Below are positions 13,812-21,810 of a stretch of DNA of 22,204 nucleotides, piece after piece. The position numbers and the translations under genes are program-made. The first letter of the stretch is position 1. Every line of letters begins with the position of its first letter. The DNA lies in contig CAYROP010000015.1 in NCBI GenBank assembly GCA_964426075.1, positions 1 to 22,204 of the forward strand, read 5' to 3'. The notes under the pieces are model-generated. The model was given only the letters and a program-made list of their open reading frames with translations. It had not been told where the DNA came from and searched no databases. Source of the DNA: CAYQLK01 sp964426075 (GTDB taxonomy: Bacteria; Patescibacteriota; Microgenomatia; CAYQLK01).

Positions 13812-15545
13812 CTACCTAGCTTTTTCAATCAAACCGTTACTAACCAAATCATTAATTATTTCTTCTCTGCGGTTATTATCAAAATAATATGTTTGAACAA
13901 AATCAAAGTGCATAACAGATGGAGCCTTAGAAACATAACCTAAAGTGCTTAATTGTTCAAAACTAAAATAATTCTTCGATAAAAAGTCCGTAATTGGATA
14001 ATTCCACTCCTCTGCTCTTTTTCCAAAATTAGTATACCCTTTTTCAAAAACAATCACCTTCGGTCTCTTGATCGTTAAATCATTAATTATTCCCTCTTTA
14101 AACCTTCCAAACGCCTCACTTTGCGGTAAAAACCAGTGGTACTTCGATGGATTTTTTGCATCCAAATATAATAATTCATGAAAAGCAAACGGACCAACCC
14201 AAACAAAATCATCTTTAGTAGTAATCTTATTCAATATTGGCGCGACTTCAGGTCTATCGTAAATAAGTGGTTGTTGACCCATATATTTCGAATAAACTTT
14301 CTCCCCAAATTTATCCGTAAGCAAAAACAGCGCAAATATCGCATAAACCCAAACTACTACCATTACCAATGTTAATAATATTGTCTGAGAATAACTCAAC
14401 ACCTTTTTGTTCAGTTTGTTAACTATTTCAAAACTGGCCCAAGCTAGATTAAAAAATGTTAACGCCACAAACACCGTTGCGTGAAAATCTGTTTCTTTAA
14501 TATTTAACGGCTCGCTTCGCGTATTTGAAAAAATAATTACATAAACCACAACTCCGGCTATCCAAAATCTTCTTCTGACAAACAAATAAATAATTGCCAA
14601 CAAATTTCCTAAAACCAAAGATACATTAAAAGGATATTCCAAATTCAAATCTTTAACTTGAATAAGTAGCCCATAAAATCCATTTAAAGTTTGATAAGCA
14701 GTAGAGACCGCATACCTGATCGGGTTTGTCGACCTCTCCCCAGCTACATCTGGGAAATTATAAATATAGTAATTAAAGTTATAAAAATACTGCTGATAAT
14801 AAAACTCTTCATACGAATTCGTAACCAGCAAATAAATACCAAAAACCAAATAAGGTAAGCCCAAAACCACCGAAGCTACAAATATTTTTTTAACATCAAA
14901 TCGTTTCTTAAGTCCCAAGACATACAAAACCAAAACTAGTGGATAAACCAAAATAAAAATATAAATATAAGTCAGTGAGATAGAAAAGCTTAAAAAGGTT
15001 AATATCGACACCAAAACAAGATCAGTTAAAGACCAAGTCTTTTTATAAAAAGACTTAAGTAAAATTAACCCATACACAGGAATTATCAAATACGAAACCA
15101 ATGTTTCCGACAAAAACATCTGTCCCCACCAATATGTCGAACCAATAAGCATAAATAGTGCAAACCACAAGTAAAATTTACTTTTTTCTACTCCAAAACC
15201 GCGCCTGAATAATAAATATGTGGCCAGTATTGCACCCCACATCTCAAAAGCAAACAATAATCTAAACCACACAAACGACTGTTGAGTAAAAAAAGCATTA
15301 ATAGCTGCCAAAAAATATGCACCAATATTGTGGTGAGTAAAAAACCCAATATTAGGCAAAATTCCTTGGTTTATATAATATCCACCCAGAATATTGTCGT
15401 ATTCGTCTGGAAAAGTTTCATGCAACGCGTTAACCAAAACAAGCACCAAAAAGAAGGCAAAGACAAAAACAACCCCTTTGTTAACTAAAACAAATTTTTG
15501 AATTTTTTTTACTAGATCAAATAAATATCTTGTTTTTTTAGACAT
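13812..15545 (-). CDS. GT-C fold membrane glycosyltransferase-like protein
   Basis: The 577-residue protein has about 11-12 membrane spans. The first extracytoplasmic loop after span 1 carries the Asp-Glu pair D47-E48 in FPDEYDNILGGYYINQG, then GFFTHHNIGAYFLAA, the layout of family 39/83-type lipid-phosphosugar-dependent transferases. A soluble extracytoplasmic C-terminal part (about 420-577) follows the last span, with DDFVWVGPFAFHELLYLDA and KVIVFEKGY. Such enzymes add sugars from polyprenyl-phosphate carriers to proteins, lipids or glycans outside the membrane. The start overlaps the dedA-like gene by 8 bases. Acceptor and sugar cannot be inferred. Confidence 0.82.
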   Translation of the reverse strand: MSKKTRYLFDLVKKIQKFVLVNKGVVFVFAFFLVLVLVNALHETFPDEYDNILGGYYINQGILPNIGFFTHHNIGAYFLAAINAFFTQQSFVWFRLLFAFEMWGAILATYLLFRRGFGVEKSKFYLWFALFMLIGSTYWWGQMFLSETLVSYLIIPVYGLILLKSFYKKTWSLTDLVLVSILTFLSFSISLTYIYIFILVYPLVLVLYVLGLKKRFDVKKIFVASVVLGLPYLVFGIYLLVTNSYEEFYYQQYFYNFNYYIYNFPDVAGERSTNPIRYAVSTAYQTLNGFYGLLIQVKDLNLEYPFNVSLVLGNLLAIIYLFVRRRFWIAGVVVYVIIFSNTRSEPLNIKETDFHATVFVALTFFNLAWASFEIVNKLNKKVLSYSQTILLTLVMVVVWVYAIFALFLLTDKFGEKVYSKYMGQQPLIYDRPEVAPILNKITTKDDFVWVGPFAFHELLYLDAKNPSKYHWFLPQSEAFGRFKEGIINDLTIKRPKVIVFEKGYTNFGKRAEEWNYPITDFLSKNYFSFEQLSTLGYVSKAPSVMHFDFVQTYYFDNNRREEIINDLVSNGLIEKAR

Positions 15546-16224
15546 TTTTTCGTCGTCTTACTTTACCGTAAGAACTAGCAACAGTTTTCCTTAAAGTTTG
15601 TCTATTCTCAGGCTCCTTAAACACGTGCCAAAAAGTTGGCAACATCGAAACAAACACAACCACCCCTATTACCAAAAGCAAATATTTATCTACATCCGGA
15701 ATTAAACGACCTAAAAAGTAACCAATCAAAGTTACTCCAACCGCCCATAACAACCCTCCAACCAAATTGTAAAGGAAAAATGTCGAATACTTCATATTTC
15801 CCATTCCTGCAACAATCGGCGCAAATGTCCTTATTAAGGGTACGAACCTTGCCAAAATTATTGTCTTCCCACCGTGTTTTTCATAAAAATTTTGAGCACT
15901 GACTAAATGTTCCGGTTTAAAAACTCTAGACTCTTTCTTATTAAATAATCTTCTACCTAGTCTTTTACCCGTAGTATAACCAACATTATCTCCAACTACT
16001 GCTGCAACGAACGAAAAGACTAAAAGAAAGGCGATGTTTATATAACCCTGTGAAGCCAAAATGCCGGCTGTAAGCAACAACGAATCTCCAGGCAAGAAAA
16101 AACCAAACAATAACCCAGATTCGGCAAAAACAATTCCTGACACCATTCCAATACCAACCACATTTCGTAGTGATGGATCCACTGCTTCGATTACCGATTT
16201 AACATCAAAAATTCCAAGTGCCAT
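15538..16224 (-). CDS. DedA-family membrane protein
   Basis: The 228-residue protein has DedA signatures: FAESGLLFGFFLPGDSLL with E35 and the PGD motif at 45-47, GDNVGYTTGKRLG (78-90), then ARFVPLIRTFAPIVAGMG (125-142) with the conserved arginines R126 and R132 and P136. DedA proteins act in the membrane in transport of lipid carriers such as undecaprenyl phosphate or of phospholipids between leaflets. That fits the adjacent GT-C enzymes, which use such carriers. A basic tail (KVRRRKNV) ends the protein. It lies 18 bases after the sodX stop and overlaps the next gene by 8 bases. Confidence 0.93.
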   Translation of the reverse strand: MALGIFDVKSVIEAVDPSLRNVVGIGMVSGIVFAESGLLFGFFLPGDSLLLTAGILASQGYINIAFLLVFSFVAAVVGDNVGYTTGKRLGRRLFNKKESRVFKPEHLVSAQNFYEKHGGKTIILARFVPLIRTFAPIVAGMGNMKYSTFFLYNLVGGLLWAVGVTLIGYFLGRLIPDVDKYLLLVIGVVVFVSMLPTFWHVFKEPENRQTLRKTVASSYGKVRRRKNV

Positions 16225-16242
16225 AACGAAATGAATTCTACA

Positions 16243-16551
16243 CTACCAAAACCAAAATTTACCACGACCAAAAAGTGGATAATATCTTACAAACACCTTG
16301 CCAACTATCAAATCCTTATTCACCCAACCAAATACACGGGAATCAGTGCTATATTTTTTATTTAAACCTTCAACAAAAATCGCACTTGACTTTACTTTAC
16401 CCACTCGTTTTAGTAATTTCCTTTCCATATCTCTAGGATCATAAAGCACCACAAAATCTCCACTTTTTACTAATCTCGACTTAAACACCAACAAATAATC
16501 TTTCGCAAGAAACACAGGCAACATACTATCCCCACTCACCTCAAATCTCAT
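16243..16551 (-). CDS. sodX: S26-type signal peptidase, nickel superoxide dismutase maturation protease
   Basis: The 102-residue protease has the serine motif VSGDSMLP (catalytic S9), the lysine motif LLKRV (K48) and the downstream STDSRVFGWV block typical of S26 peptidases. No long N-terminal membrane anchor is present, as in the small SodX family. It follows the NiSOD gene by about 14 bases, and its expected job is removing the NiSOD leader so that the nickel-binding His becomes residue 1. Start: ATG 16551 has AGGG 6 bases upstream; a TTG at 16557 in the same frame has no room for a ribosome site. Assignment relies on the neighbour as well as the motifs. Confidence 0.9.
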   Translation of the reverse strand: MRFEVSGDSMLPVFLAKDYLLVFKSRLVKSGDFVVLYDPRDMERKLLKRVGKVKSSAIFVEGLNKKYSTDSRVFGWVNKDLIVGKVFVRYYPLFGRGKFWFW

Positions 16552-16565
16552 AAACAACCCTAATA

Positions 16566-16979
16566 TTACGAACCAGCTTTAATTTGGTCAAAAATACTTG
16601 CAATCTCATCAACAGACTTGACCAAACGCTGAGCTGCATCTAAGTGTATATGTTGTTTATTTTCTGAAACAAGTTTCGCTGTACTCCAAACTTTTTCGTG
16701 TAAATCTGGAAACTTTTCCAAATGTTCTGGCTTGAAAAAATCCGTCCAAAGCACCAAGATCTCCTGTTTACAGATTCTTGCATGTTCCTCTTTCGTTTCA
16801 ACCATCCTTACAAAACTATTCATATCCGCTGATGTCATTTCACTCGGCAAGGCAAGAATTTTTTCTACCATTTTTAATACAGTTGCAGCCGCTATTTGTG
16901 CTGGCTTTGGATCGTAAATTCCACAAGGAACATCACAGTGAGCAAAAACTTTTTGAGAGGGTTTAAATATATTTATCAT
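16566..16979 (-). CDS. sodN: Nickel superoxide dismutase precursor
   Basis: This 137-residue precursor carries the diagnostic nickel hook HCDVPCGIYDP at residues 14-24: His14 (N-terminal after cleavage), Cys15 and Cys19 as nickel ligands, plus the conserved Asp, Pro and Tyr. The 13-residue leader MINIFKPSQKVFA is cut off by SodX, leaving about 124 residues, near the family's usual 117. The rest is helical with HARICKQEILVLWTDFFKPEHL, as in the four-helix NiSOD bundle. It converts superoxide to oxygen and peroxide. The gene heads a six-gene minus-strand series. A TATAAT box 9 bases before the ATG implies an almost leaderless mRNA. Confidence 0.97.
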   Translation of the reverse strand: MINIFKPSQKVFAHCDVPCGIYDPKPAQIAAATVLKMVEKILALPSEMTSADMNSFVRMVETKEEHARICKQEILVLWTDFFKPEHLEKFPDLHEKVWSTAKLVSENKQHIHLDAAQRLVKSVDEIASIFDQIKAGS

Positions 16980-16988
16980 AATGTTCTA

Positions 16989-16994
16989 ATTATA
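16989..16994 (-). promoter_or_regulatory. -10 box of the sodN operon
   Basis: TATAAT on the minus strand, 9 bases before the sodN ATG. The -35 region (TTATAA at an 18-base spacing) is poor. The RNA would start within about two bases of the ATG. Confidence 0.5.
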
Positions 16995-17013
16995 AACTTA
17001 TTTTATTCTGCCT

Positions 17014-17019
17014 TATAAT
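17014..17019 (+). promoter_or_regulatory. -10 box of the 17037 glycosyltransferase gene
   Basis: TATAAT on the + strand, 17 bases before the GTG at 17037, giving a leader of about 10 nt with no Shine-Dalgarno sequence. No good -35 is visible. It lies 20-30 bases from the divergent sodN -10, so the two promoters are nearly back to back. Confidence 0.45.
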
Positions 17020-17036
17020 CAACTTAATAAAAAATT

Positions 17037-18695
17037 GTGCACCTAAATAACAAAAACCTAAAAAAGTTTTTTTTTCGTCACAAAATATTAATTTTCGTTA
17101 TTCTACTAGGCTCAATATTGAGACTATTTAATATTACTAATAATCCAATTTCTCCATATTGGGATGAAGTGTCAATTGGATACAACGCCTACTCAATTTC
17201 TCAAACCGCAAAGGATGAATGGGGAAAATTTTTACCTTTAAGTTTCCAATCGTTCGGGGAATACAAACTACCCGGACAAATATATCTAACAGCTCCGTTC
17301 ACCTTAGTATTTGGGCTTAATAATTTTTCAGTTAGACTTCCATCGGCATTAATGGGAATATTAGCAATTTACGCTATCTACTTAGTAGTCGCTAAACTAA
17401 CAGAAAAAAAGTACTCCAAAAAATCAAAGTCTATTGCCATATTCGCAGCATTTTTACTTGCAACTTCACCATGGCATATTCAATTCTCGAGAGCCTCTTT
17501 TGAAGCTAACAGCGCAATAACCTTATATACATTTGGCCTATATTTTCTTCTTGAAAGTCTTAACAAACCTTCGAGATTAGTTTTTTCAGCCTTATTTTTC
17601 TCCCTCTCCTTCTATTTTTACTATCACACCAGAATTATTGTTCCAATAATTTTAGTTGCCTTTTCGATCATTTACTTCAAACTAATAATTAAAAATTTTA
17701 AGTATGTATTAATTTCATTATTTTTCGGAATTATTTTTTGCCTACCTATATTCTTTACATTTATAAATCCTGAATCAAACAATAGAGCTCATCAGGTTAG
17801 TGTGGTTAACCTCAAATCTCCCCAAACAAATCCCGATTTTGTTTCTGCATACGAAAAATATCAATCTGCCCCTATACCGTCAAACCTCAAAGACAAACTT
17901 GCCTGGTCAGACGTGCTTTTTGGGTATTATCTTAGACACCTTGACCTTAATTTTCTTTTTATCCATGGAGACAGTCAAACCAGACACCGTACCCCCAACA
18001 CAGGATTACTTTACTATTTTCAAATCCCCTTAATTGTATTCTCAATTCTCTACCTAATAGCCAAAAGATCAAAAGAGAGTATTTTTACACTTATTTTGGC
18101 ATTTATATTTCCAATATCAGCAATTTTTTCAGACCTTACGCCACATGCTCTAAGAGCATCTCTTGGATCAATAAATCTCACGATCCTTTCTGCTTTTGGC
18201 ATAATTTGGATTCAAAAATTGTCAAATTATCTCAAAAAAATAGCCATTGTTATTATTGTGTTTTCCATTGGTATATATTTGTATCAATATCATCTAGTCT
18301 CACCAAAACTAGACTCACTCGCATGGGGATATGGACACAAAGAATTATTTAATTATTTAGAAAAATATTCCGATGAATCAATTATCGTTACTGGTAGATA
18401 TTGGAATCCCTACATCTACTATCTCTACTACACTCAATTTTCTCCAAAAATATATCAAAGTATCACTAAACCAAAAATCAAGATCGATAATTACTATTTT
18501 GCAGGAGCAGGCTGGGACGGCAGAGAAATAATATCCAATGAACTAATCCAAAAAAATCTTCCAAACCAAAAAACTGCCATCATTGTAACCAGCCCAGCTG
18601 AAGATACCTCAATTACCATCAACAAAACTCACATCCATACAATAAAAGATAAAGAAGATAATCCAATATTTTTAATTTACAAAATCAATCTCTAA
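17037..18695 (+). CDS. GT-C / family 39-like membrane glycosyltransferase
   Basis: The 552-residue protein has a basic N-terminus and 10-11 membrane spans. The first outer loop holds the catalytic-type Asp-Glu in SPYWDEVSIGYNAYSI (D43-E44), and GEYKLPGQIYL follows, the pattern of ArnT/PMT-like enzymes that take sugars from polyprenyl-phosphate carriers. The block SPWHIQFSRASFEAN (about 146-160) is another family hallmark. The C-terminal 120 residues form an outer domain (SIIVTGRYWNPYIYYLYY). The start is GTG 17037; there is no ATG before the conserved region. The stop overlaps the stop of the convergent gene at 18692 by three bases. Unlike the 13812 enzyme it is transcribed alone. Confidence 0.88.
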   Translation: MHLNNKNLKKFFFRHKILIFVILLGSILRLFNITNNPISPYWDEVSIGYNAYSISQTAKDEWGKFLPLSFQSFGEYKLPGQIYLTAPFTLVFGLNNFSVRLPSALMGILAIYAIYLVVAKLTEKKYSKKSKSIAIFAAFLLATSPWHIQFSRASFEANSAITLYTFGLYFLLESLNKPSRLVFSALFFSLSFYFYYHTRIIVPIILVAFSIIYFKLIIKNFKYVLISLFFGIIFCLPIFFTFINPESNNRAHQVSVVNLKSPQTNPDFVSAYEKYQSAPIPSNLKDKLAWSDVLFGYYLRHLDLNFLFIHGDSQTRHRTPNTGLLYYFQIPLIVFSILYLIAKRSKESIFTLILAFIFPISAIFSDLTPHALRASLGSINLTILSAFGIIWIQKLSNYLKKIAIVIIVFSIGIYLYQYHLVSPKLDSLAWGYGHKELFNYLEKYSDESIIVTGRYWNPYIYYLYYTQFSPKIYQSITKPKIKIDNYYFAGAGWDGREIISNELIQKNLPNQKTAIIVTSPAEDTSITINKTHIHTIKDKEDNPIFLIYKINL

Positions 18696-19315
18696 AACCC
18701 CCAAACTTTCGCAACCTTATCCCAAAAACTTATTTCAATTTTTCCTCCACAAGCCTCAACCAAGGAAGAATTATTCAACTCTTCACTTCGATTTGACAAC
18801 CGTGCATTCAATTGACTAAATTTTTCTTTGCCAACCATAAGACTGCTTGAATTTTCATTATCCATAACAATAATCAATGAATCATTATTATTAATTTCAG
18901 TTAATTCAAAATTATTAACCAAGTTTCCATTTATGTAATAGCTCAACTTGTCATTTTTGCCAAGTGAATAAAATTTATCTTCAAACTCAAGTCCGTTAAT
19001 TGTGGTTTTTACACCCAAATAAAGCATCAAATCTCCCCAGGCCACCCCATAATCGTGAATATGTGCAACATCACCTATTCCATCATGCAAATGCACCCTA
19101 TCTCCAAAATGTTTTTGTGTATGGTAATCAGAAAAACAAGGTTTGGAATGCATATACTTTTGTCCCGAAAAATCCAGTTTTTGATCTCTTATAAAAACAC
19201 CAAAATTAGCGTGAATATGAACTAAATCTTCGTCAGGCAACCGCACGACAAGAACACCAGTAACCGTCAATATTGTTACTACCACCCCAATATAAACATA
19301 CAAAAAAATCTTCAT
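18692..19315 (-). CDS. Membrane-anchored histidine-rich extracytoplasmic protein
   Basis: The 207-residue protein has an N-terminal membrane anchor or uncleaved signal (residues 3-24), then a histidine-rich outer domain. Nine His lie between residues 33 and 87, in VHIHANFGV, KYMHSKPC, DYHTQKHFGD, RVHLHDGIGD and AHIHDYGVAWGD. A strand-rich part with GVKTTINGLEF follows, and a lone late Cys (C189) in EACGGK. The repeated His-x-His pairs suggest metal binding. I associate similar HANF...HLHDG...HIH proteins with other Patescibacteria, but know no function. Start: ATG 19315; a TTG at 19333 only adds six residues. It is convergent with the GT-C gene and divergent from the 19385 operon, which also encodes His-rich exported proteins. 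Confidence 0.8.
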   Translation of the reverse strand: MKIFLYVYIGVVVTILTVTGVLVVRLPDEDLVHIHANFGVFIRDQKLDFSGQKYMHSKPCFSDYHTQKHFGDRVHLHDGIGDVAHIHDYGVAWGDLMLYLGVKTTINGLEFEDKFYSLGKNDKLSYYINGNLVNNFELTEINNNDSLIIVMDNENSSSLMVGKEKFSQLNARLSNRSEELNNSSLVEACGGKIEISFWDKVAKVWGF

Positions 19316-19346
19316 TATTAAAAATTCTATCAAAGCCTAAAATTTT

Positions 19347-19375
19347 TTGACCAAACACAAATGTATCGATATAAT
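19347..19375 (+). promoter_or_regulatory. Strong promoter of the exported metal-type operon, near-leaderless
   Basis: -35 TTGACC (19347-19352), 17-base spacer, perfect -10 TATAAT (19370-19375). Nine bases separate the -10 from the ATG at 19385, so RNA starts at or just before the start codon. This is the best-formed promoter in the window along with the one at 6831-6858. Confidence 0.85.
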
Positions 19376-19384
19376 ACCTAGAAT

Positions 19385-20245
19385 ATGATTCGTAGACTAA
19401 TTATTGCCTTTATTTTTCTCATCTTAATCTCACATAATATCCCCAACACCCAAGCTCACATCGGCGGTATTCCGTTTATTAATATCAACGATAAACCAAC
19501 TTTAGTTAATCAATTTAATAACTATTCCGGCAGGATAGATATACCACAAGACGACGCCACTGAAACATTTATAGTTGGCCAACCAATTAAGTTTGAAGTT
19601 ATTCAAAAATTTCTTCAGGTCCCAGAAGATGTATTCAAAAAATCACAATTTAGATGGAAGTTTGATGAAAACAAAGATGGTTACGAAACAGGGAGTCTGA
19701 TTTCACACACATTCTCAGAACCAAAAACCTATTTTTCACTGCTTGAAGTCAAAGGCCCAGACCAGGCTGATTTTCAACCACTCAACACTTTAGGGATTAA
19801 TATTGTCAGTGACCTAAACTACAAACTGCCAAAAATTAATCTCAAAGTCGAAACAGATAACAACAAACCAGATAAACCAATCAAATACATTGCTGAAGTT
19901 ATTACTGATCCAACTGCTCAAGTTGCAAGCTACTCATGGGATTTCGATGATGGACAAACTTCCAATGAAACAAGTCCTATTCACAAATTTGCTGACGAAA
20001 ACATTATCCACGGTGTTACCCTAAAAGTCACAGACACGAATGGTTTTGCAAGTTATGCCGGTCTCCAAGTATTTGAAAACGAAAAAAAGCTTGAAATTAC
20101 CAACATCCAACCAGGCGAACAAGAAGTACCAAACAACACCAATTTTAACTCTTCGTCTTCTCTCAATCCTCTTATATACATAATTCCAATTATTGTAGTA
20201 ATTGCTCTATCATTTTTTATCCTTAAACAAAAAACCCGCAAATAA
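19385..20245 (+). CDS. Exported PKD-type protein with predicted N-terminal histidine and C-terminal anchor
   Basis: The 286-residue protein has a signal peptide (1-24, ending NTQA). Cleavage there would leave His25 as the first residue of the mature protein (HIGGIPF). Two PKD-like immunoglobulin-fold domains follow: about 62-142 (FRWKFDENKDGYETG) and about 150-232 (YSWDFDDGQTSNETSP, the classic PKD WDFGDG-like motif). After a Ser/Asn linker a membrane span (about 262-280) and KQKTRK anchor it in the membrane. I associate the HIGG-PPF type opening with Patescibacteria. An exposed N-terminal His can form a copper site, as in CopC and LPMOs; that role here is inference. It is the first gene of a tight operon (2-base gap to the next). 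Confidence 0.82.
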   Translation: MIRRLIIAFIFLILISHNIPNTQAHIGGIPFININDKPTLVNQFNNYSGRIDIPQDDATETFIVGQPIKFEVIQKFLQVPEDVFKKSQFRWKFDENKDGYETGSLISHTFSEPKTYFSLLEVKGPDQADFQPLNTLGINIVSDLNYKLPKINLKVETDNNKPDKPIKYIAEVITDPTAQVASYSWDFDDGQTSNETSPIHKFADENIIHGVTLKVTDTNGFASYAGLQVFENEKKLEITNIQPGEQEVPNNTNFNSSSSLNPLIYIIPIIVVIALSFFILKQKTRK

Positions 20246-20247
20246 AG

Positions 20248-21810
20248 ATGCGTTTTTTTAAAACCAAAATTCGCTACTTTGTCTTAATTAGTTCACTTAC
20301 TCTGTCTGGACTAGTTTATATTTTCGTAAAAACCAATTATTCCGACAATCTAGCCACAATTAGGTTGACACAAATCTATGCACTTCTGGCAATTCTCTAT
20401 CTTTATCTAGCAATAATTGCTAGCCCTCTTTTTAGTGTTTTCCCTAATCTTTCATTTAGACCAACATATATTCTTGCAAGACGAGCATTGGGAGTTTCAG
20501 CTTTTTGGTTCGCATTTCTACATGCTAATATCGCATTCTTTTTGCAACTCCAAGGATTTCAAGGTTTGGGATTTTTAAGTTCAAAATATTTAACAGCCAT
20601 TAGCCTTAGCTTTTTTGCCTTAATTGTTCTCTCAATTATGACGCTTACTTCATTTGACAAGGTAATTACTAAACTCGGCAATAAAAAATGGAAAGCACTC
20701 CACAGAACTGTATATTTTGCAGGAGTTGCAACTCTAATTCACGCACTTATGCTTGGTACTCACTATTCAAATCTCTATGAATTTATTCCTCAAATCACAA
20801 TAGCCTTAGTTACAATTCTTTTACTCTTGGAGAGTTATCGTTTTGACAAATACTTAACCCAAAAAATCACAACCTTCGCTCTACCCAAATTTGGTATTAC
20901 TTTCACAATTATCGTAGCCCTAGTTAGTATAACCAGTTATTTTTCCTTCGCCCCAGCCGGTATTGGACCATCACTCGGTATCCATGCTGAACACCAAAAA
21001 CTAGCAGAGCAAGCTCTAAGTGGCACTCAAACAACGAACACTAATTCCAAAATTCCAGGTCTTAATGGCGACCGCAACAAACGTTACACAGTCAAACTTG
21101 AAACATCCAACACTAAAGATCCACTTACAAAAAATTTAACCTTTACAGTTAATGATGCATCAAACGGCGAACCCGCTTCTGTCTTTCAAATCATTAACGA
21201 AAAAATTTCTCACTTAATAATTGTTGATTCAAATCTAAGTTATTTTGATCATATTCATCCAGAACAAAACGGTAATACTTTTAGTATTTCTGCGAAATTC
21301 CCCAAAGAAAACACTTACCGAGCTTACATCGACTTCCAACCACTTGGAGCAATCGAGCAACAATTTGCGTTCACCCTTCCTATTGGCAGTAATCCCAATA
21401 ATCAAATTGCCACGCAGAAAGTAGATACTAACCTAACCAAAACATTTGGAGAATATTCAATCAATCTAACCAGCTCTGCCCCACTCACCGCAAAAGAATT
21501 ATCGCTCGGAAAAGTAGCACTCAAGTTTGAAATAAAATCCTCCCAAACCGGCATACCAATCACCGACCTTAAACCTTATCTTGGATCATTCGGGCATTTA
21601 GTAATGATCAATCAAAAATCTTACGAGTATTACCATGTCCACCCTGCTAGCCTAACCGTTCCTTCCCCTGATCAAAGCGGCGGCCCAACGGTCGAATTTC
21701 TACCAATTGGTATTTATGGACCAATTAAACCAGGAATTTATCGCATATTTGGCCAATTCAATCATAATGGTAAGATACTCGTTAGCGACTATACAATCGA
21801 GGTCAAATGA
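20248..21810 (+). CDS. Ferric-reductase-like transmembrane domain fused to two extracytoplasmic His-x-His-Pro domains
   Basis: The product is 520 residues. Residues 10-232 hold about seven membrane spans with haem-type histidines: H92 in FAFLHANIAF, H152 in KALHRTVYF, and H165 and H172 in IHALMLGTH. This resembles the ferric-reductase-like/YedZ(MsrQ) b-haem domain, with no FAD or NAD(P) domain. After a linker come two related outer modules. The first, about 290-380, has HLIIVDSNLSYFDHIHPEQ and YIDFQPLG. The second, about 400-520, has FGHLVMINQKSYEYYHVHP and FGQFNHNGKILVSDYTIEV. Each has an [F/Y]-x-H-x-H-P motif fit for copper or iron. It could move electrons across the membrane to metal bound outside. 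Neighbours overlap or lie within 2 bases. The fusion is certain; the redox role is inferred. Confidence 0.82.
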   Translation: MRFFKTKIRYFVLISSLTLSGLVYIFVKTNYSDNLATIRLTQIYALLAILYLYLAIIASPLFSVFPNLSFRPTYILARRALGVSAFWFAFLHANIAFFLQLQGFQGLGFLSSKYLTAISLSFFALIVLSIMTLTSFDKVITKLGNKKWKALHRTVYFAGVATLIHALMLGTHYSNLYEFIPQITIALVTILLLLESYRFDKYLTQKITTFALPKFGITFTIIVALVSITSYFSFAPAGIGPSLGIHAEHQKLAEQALSGTQTTNTNSKIPGLNGDRNKRYTVKLETSNTKDPLTKNLTFTVNDASNGEPASVFQIINEKISHLIIVDSNLSYFDHIHPEQNGNTFSISAKFPKENTYRAYIDFQPLGAIEQQFAFTLPIGSNPNNQIATQKVDTNLTKTFGEYSINLTSSAPLTAKELSLGKVALKFEIKSSQTGIPITDLKPYLGSFGHLVMINQKSYEYYHVHPASLTVPSPDQSGGPTVEFLPIGIYGPIKPGIYRIFGQFNHNGKILVSDYTIEVK

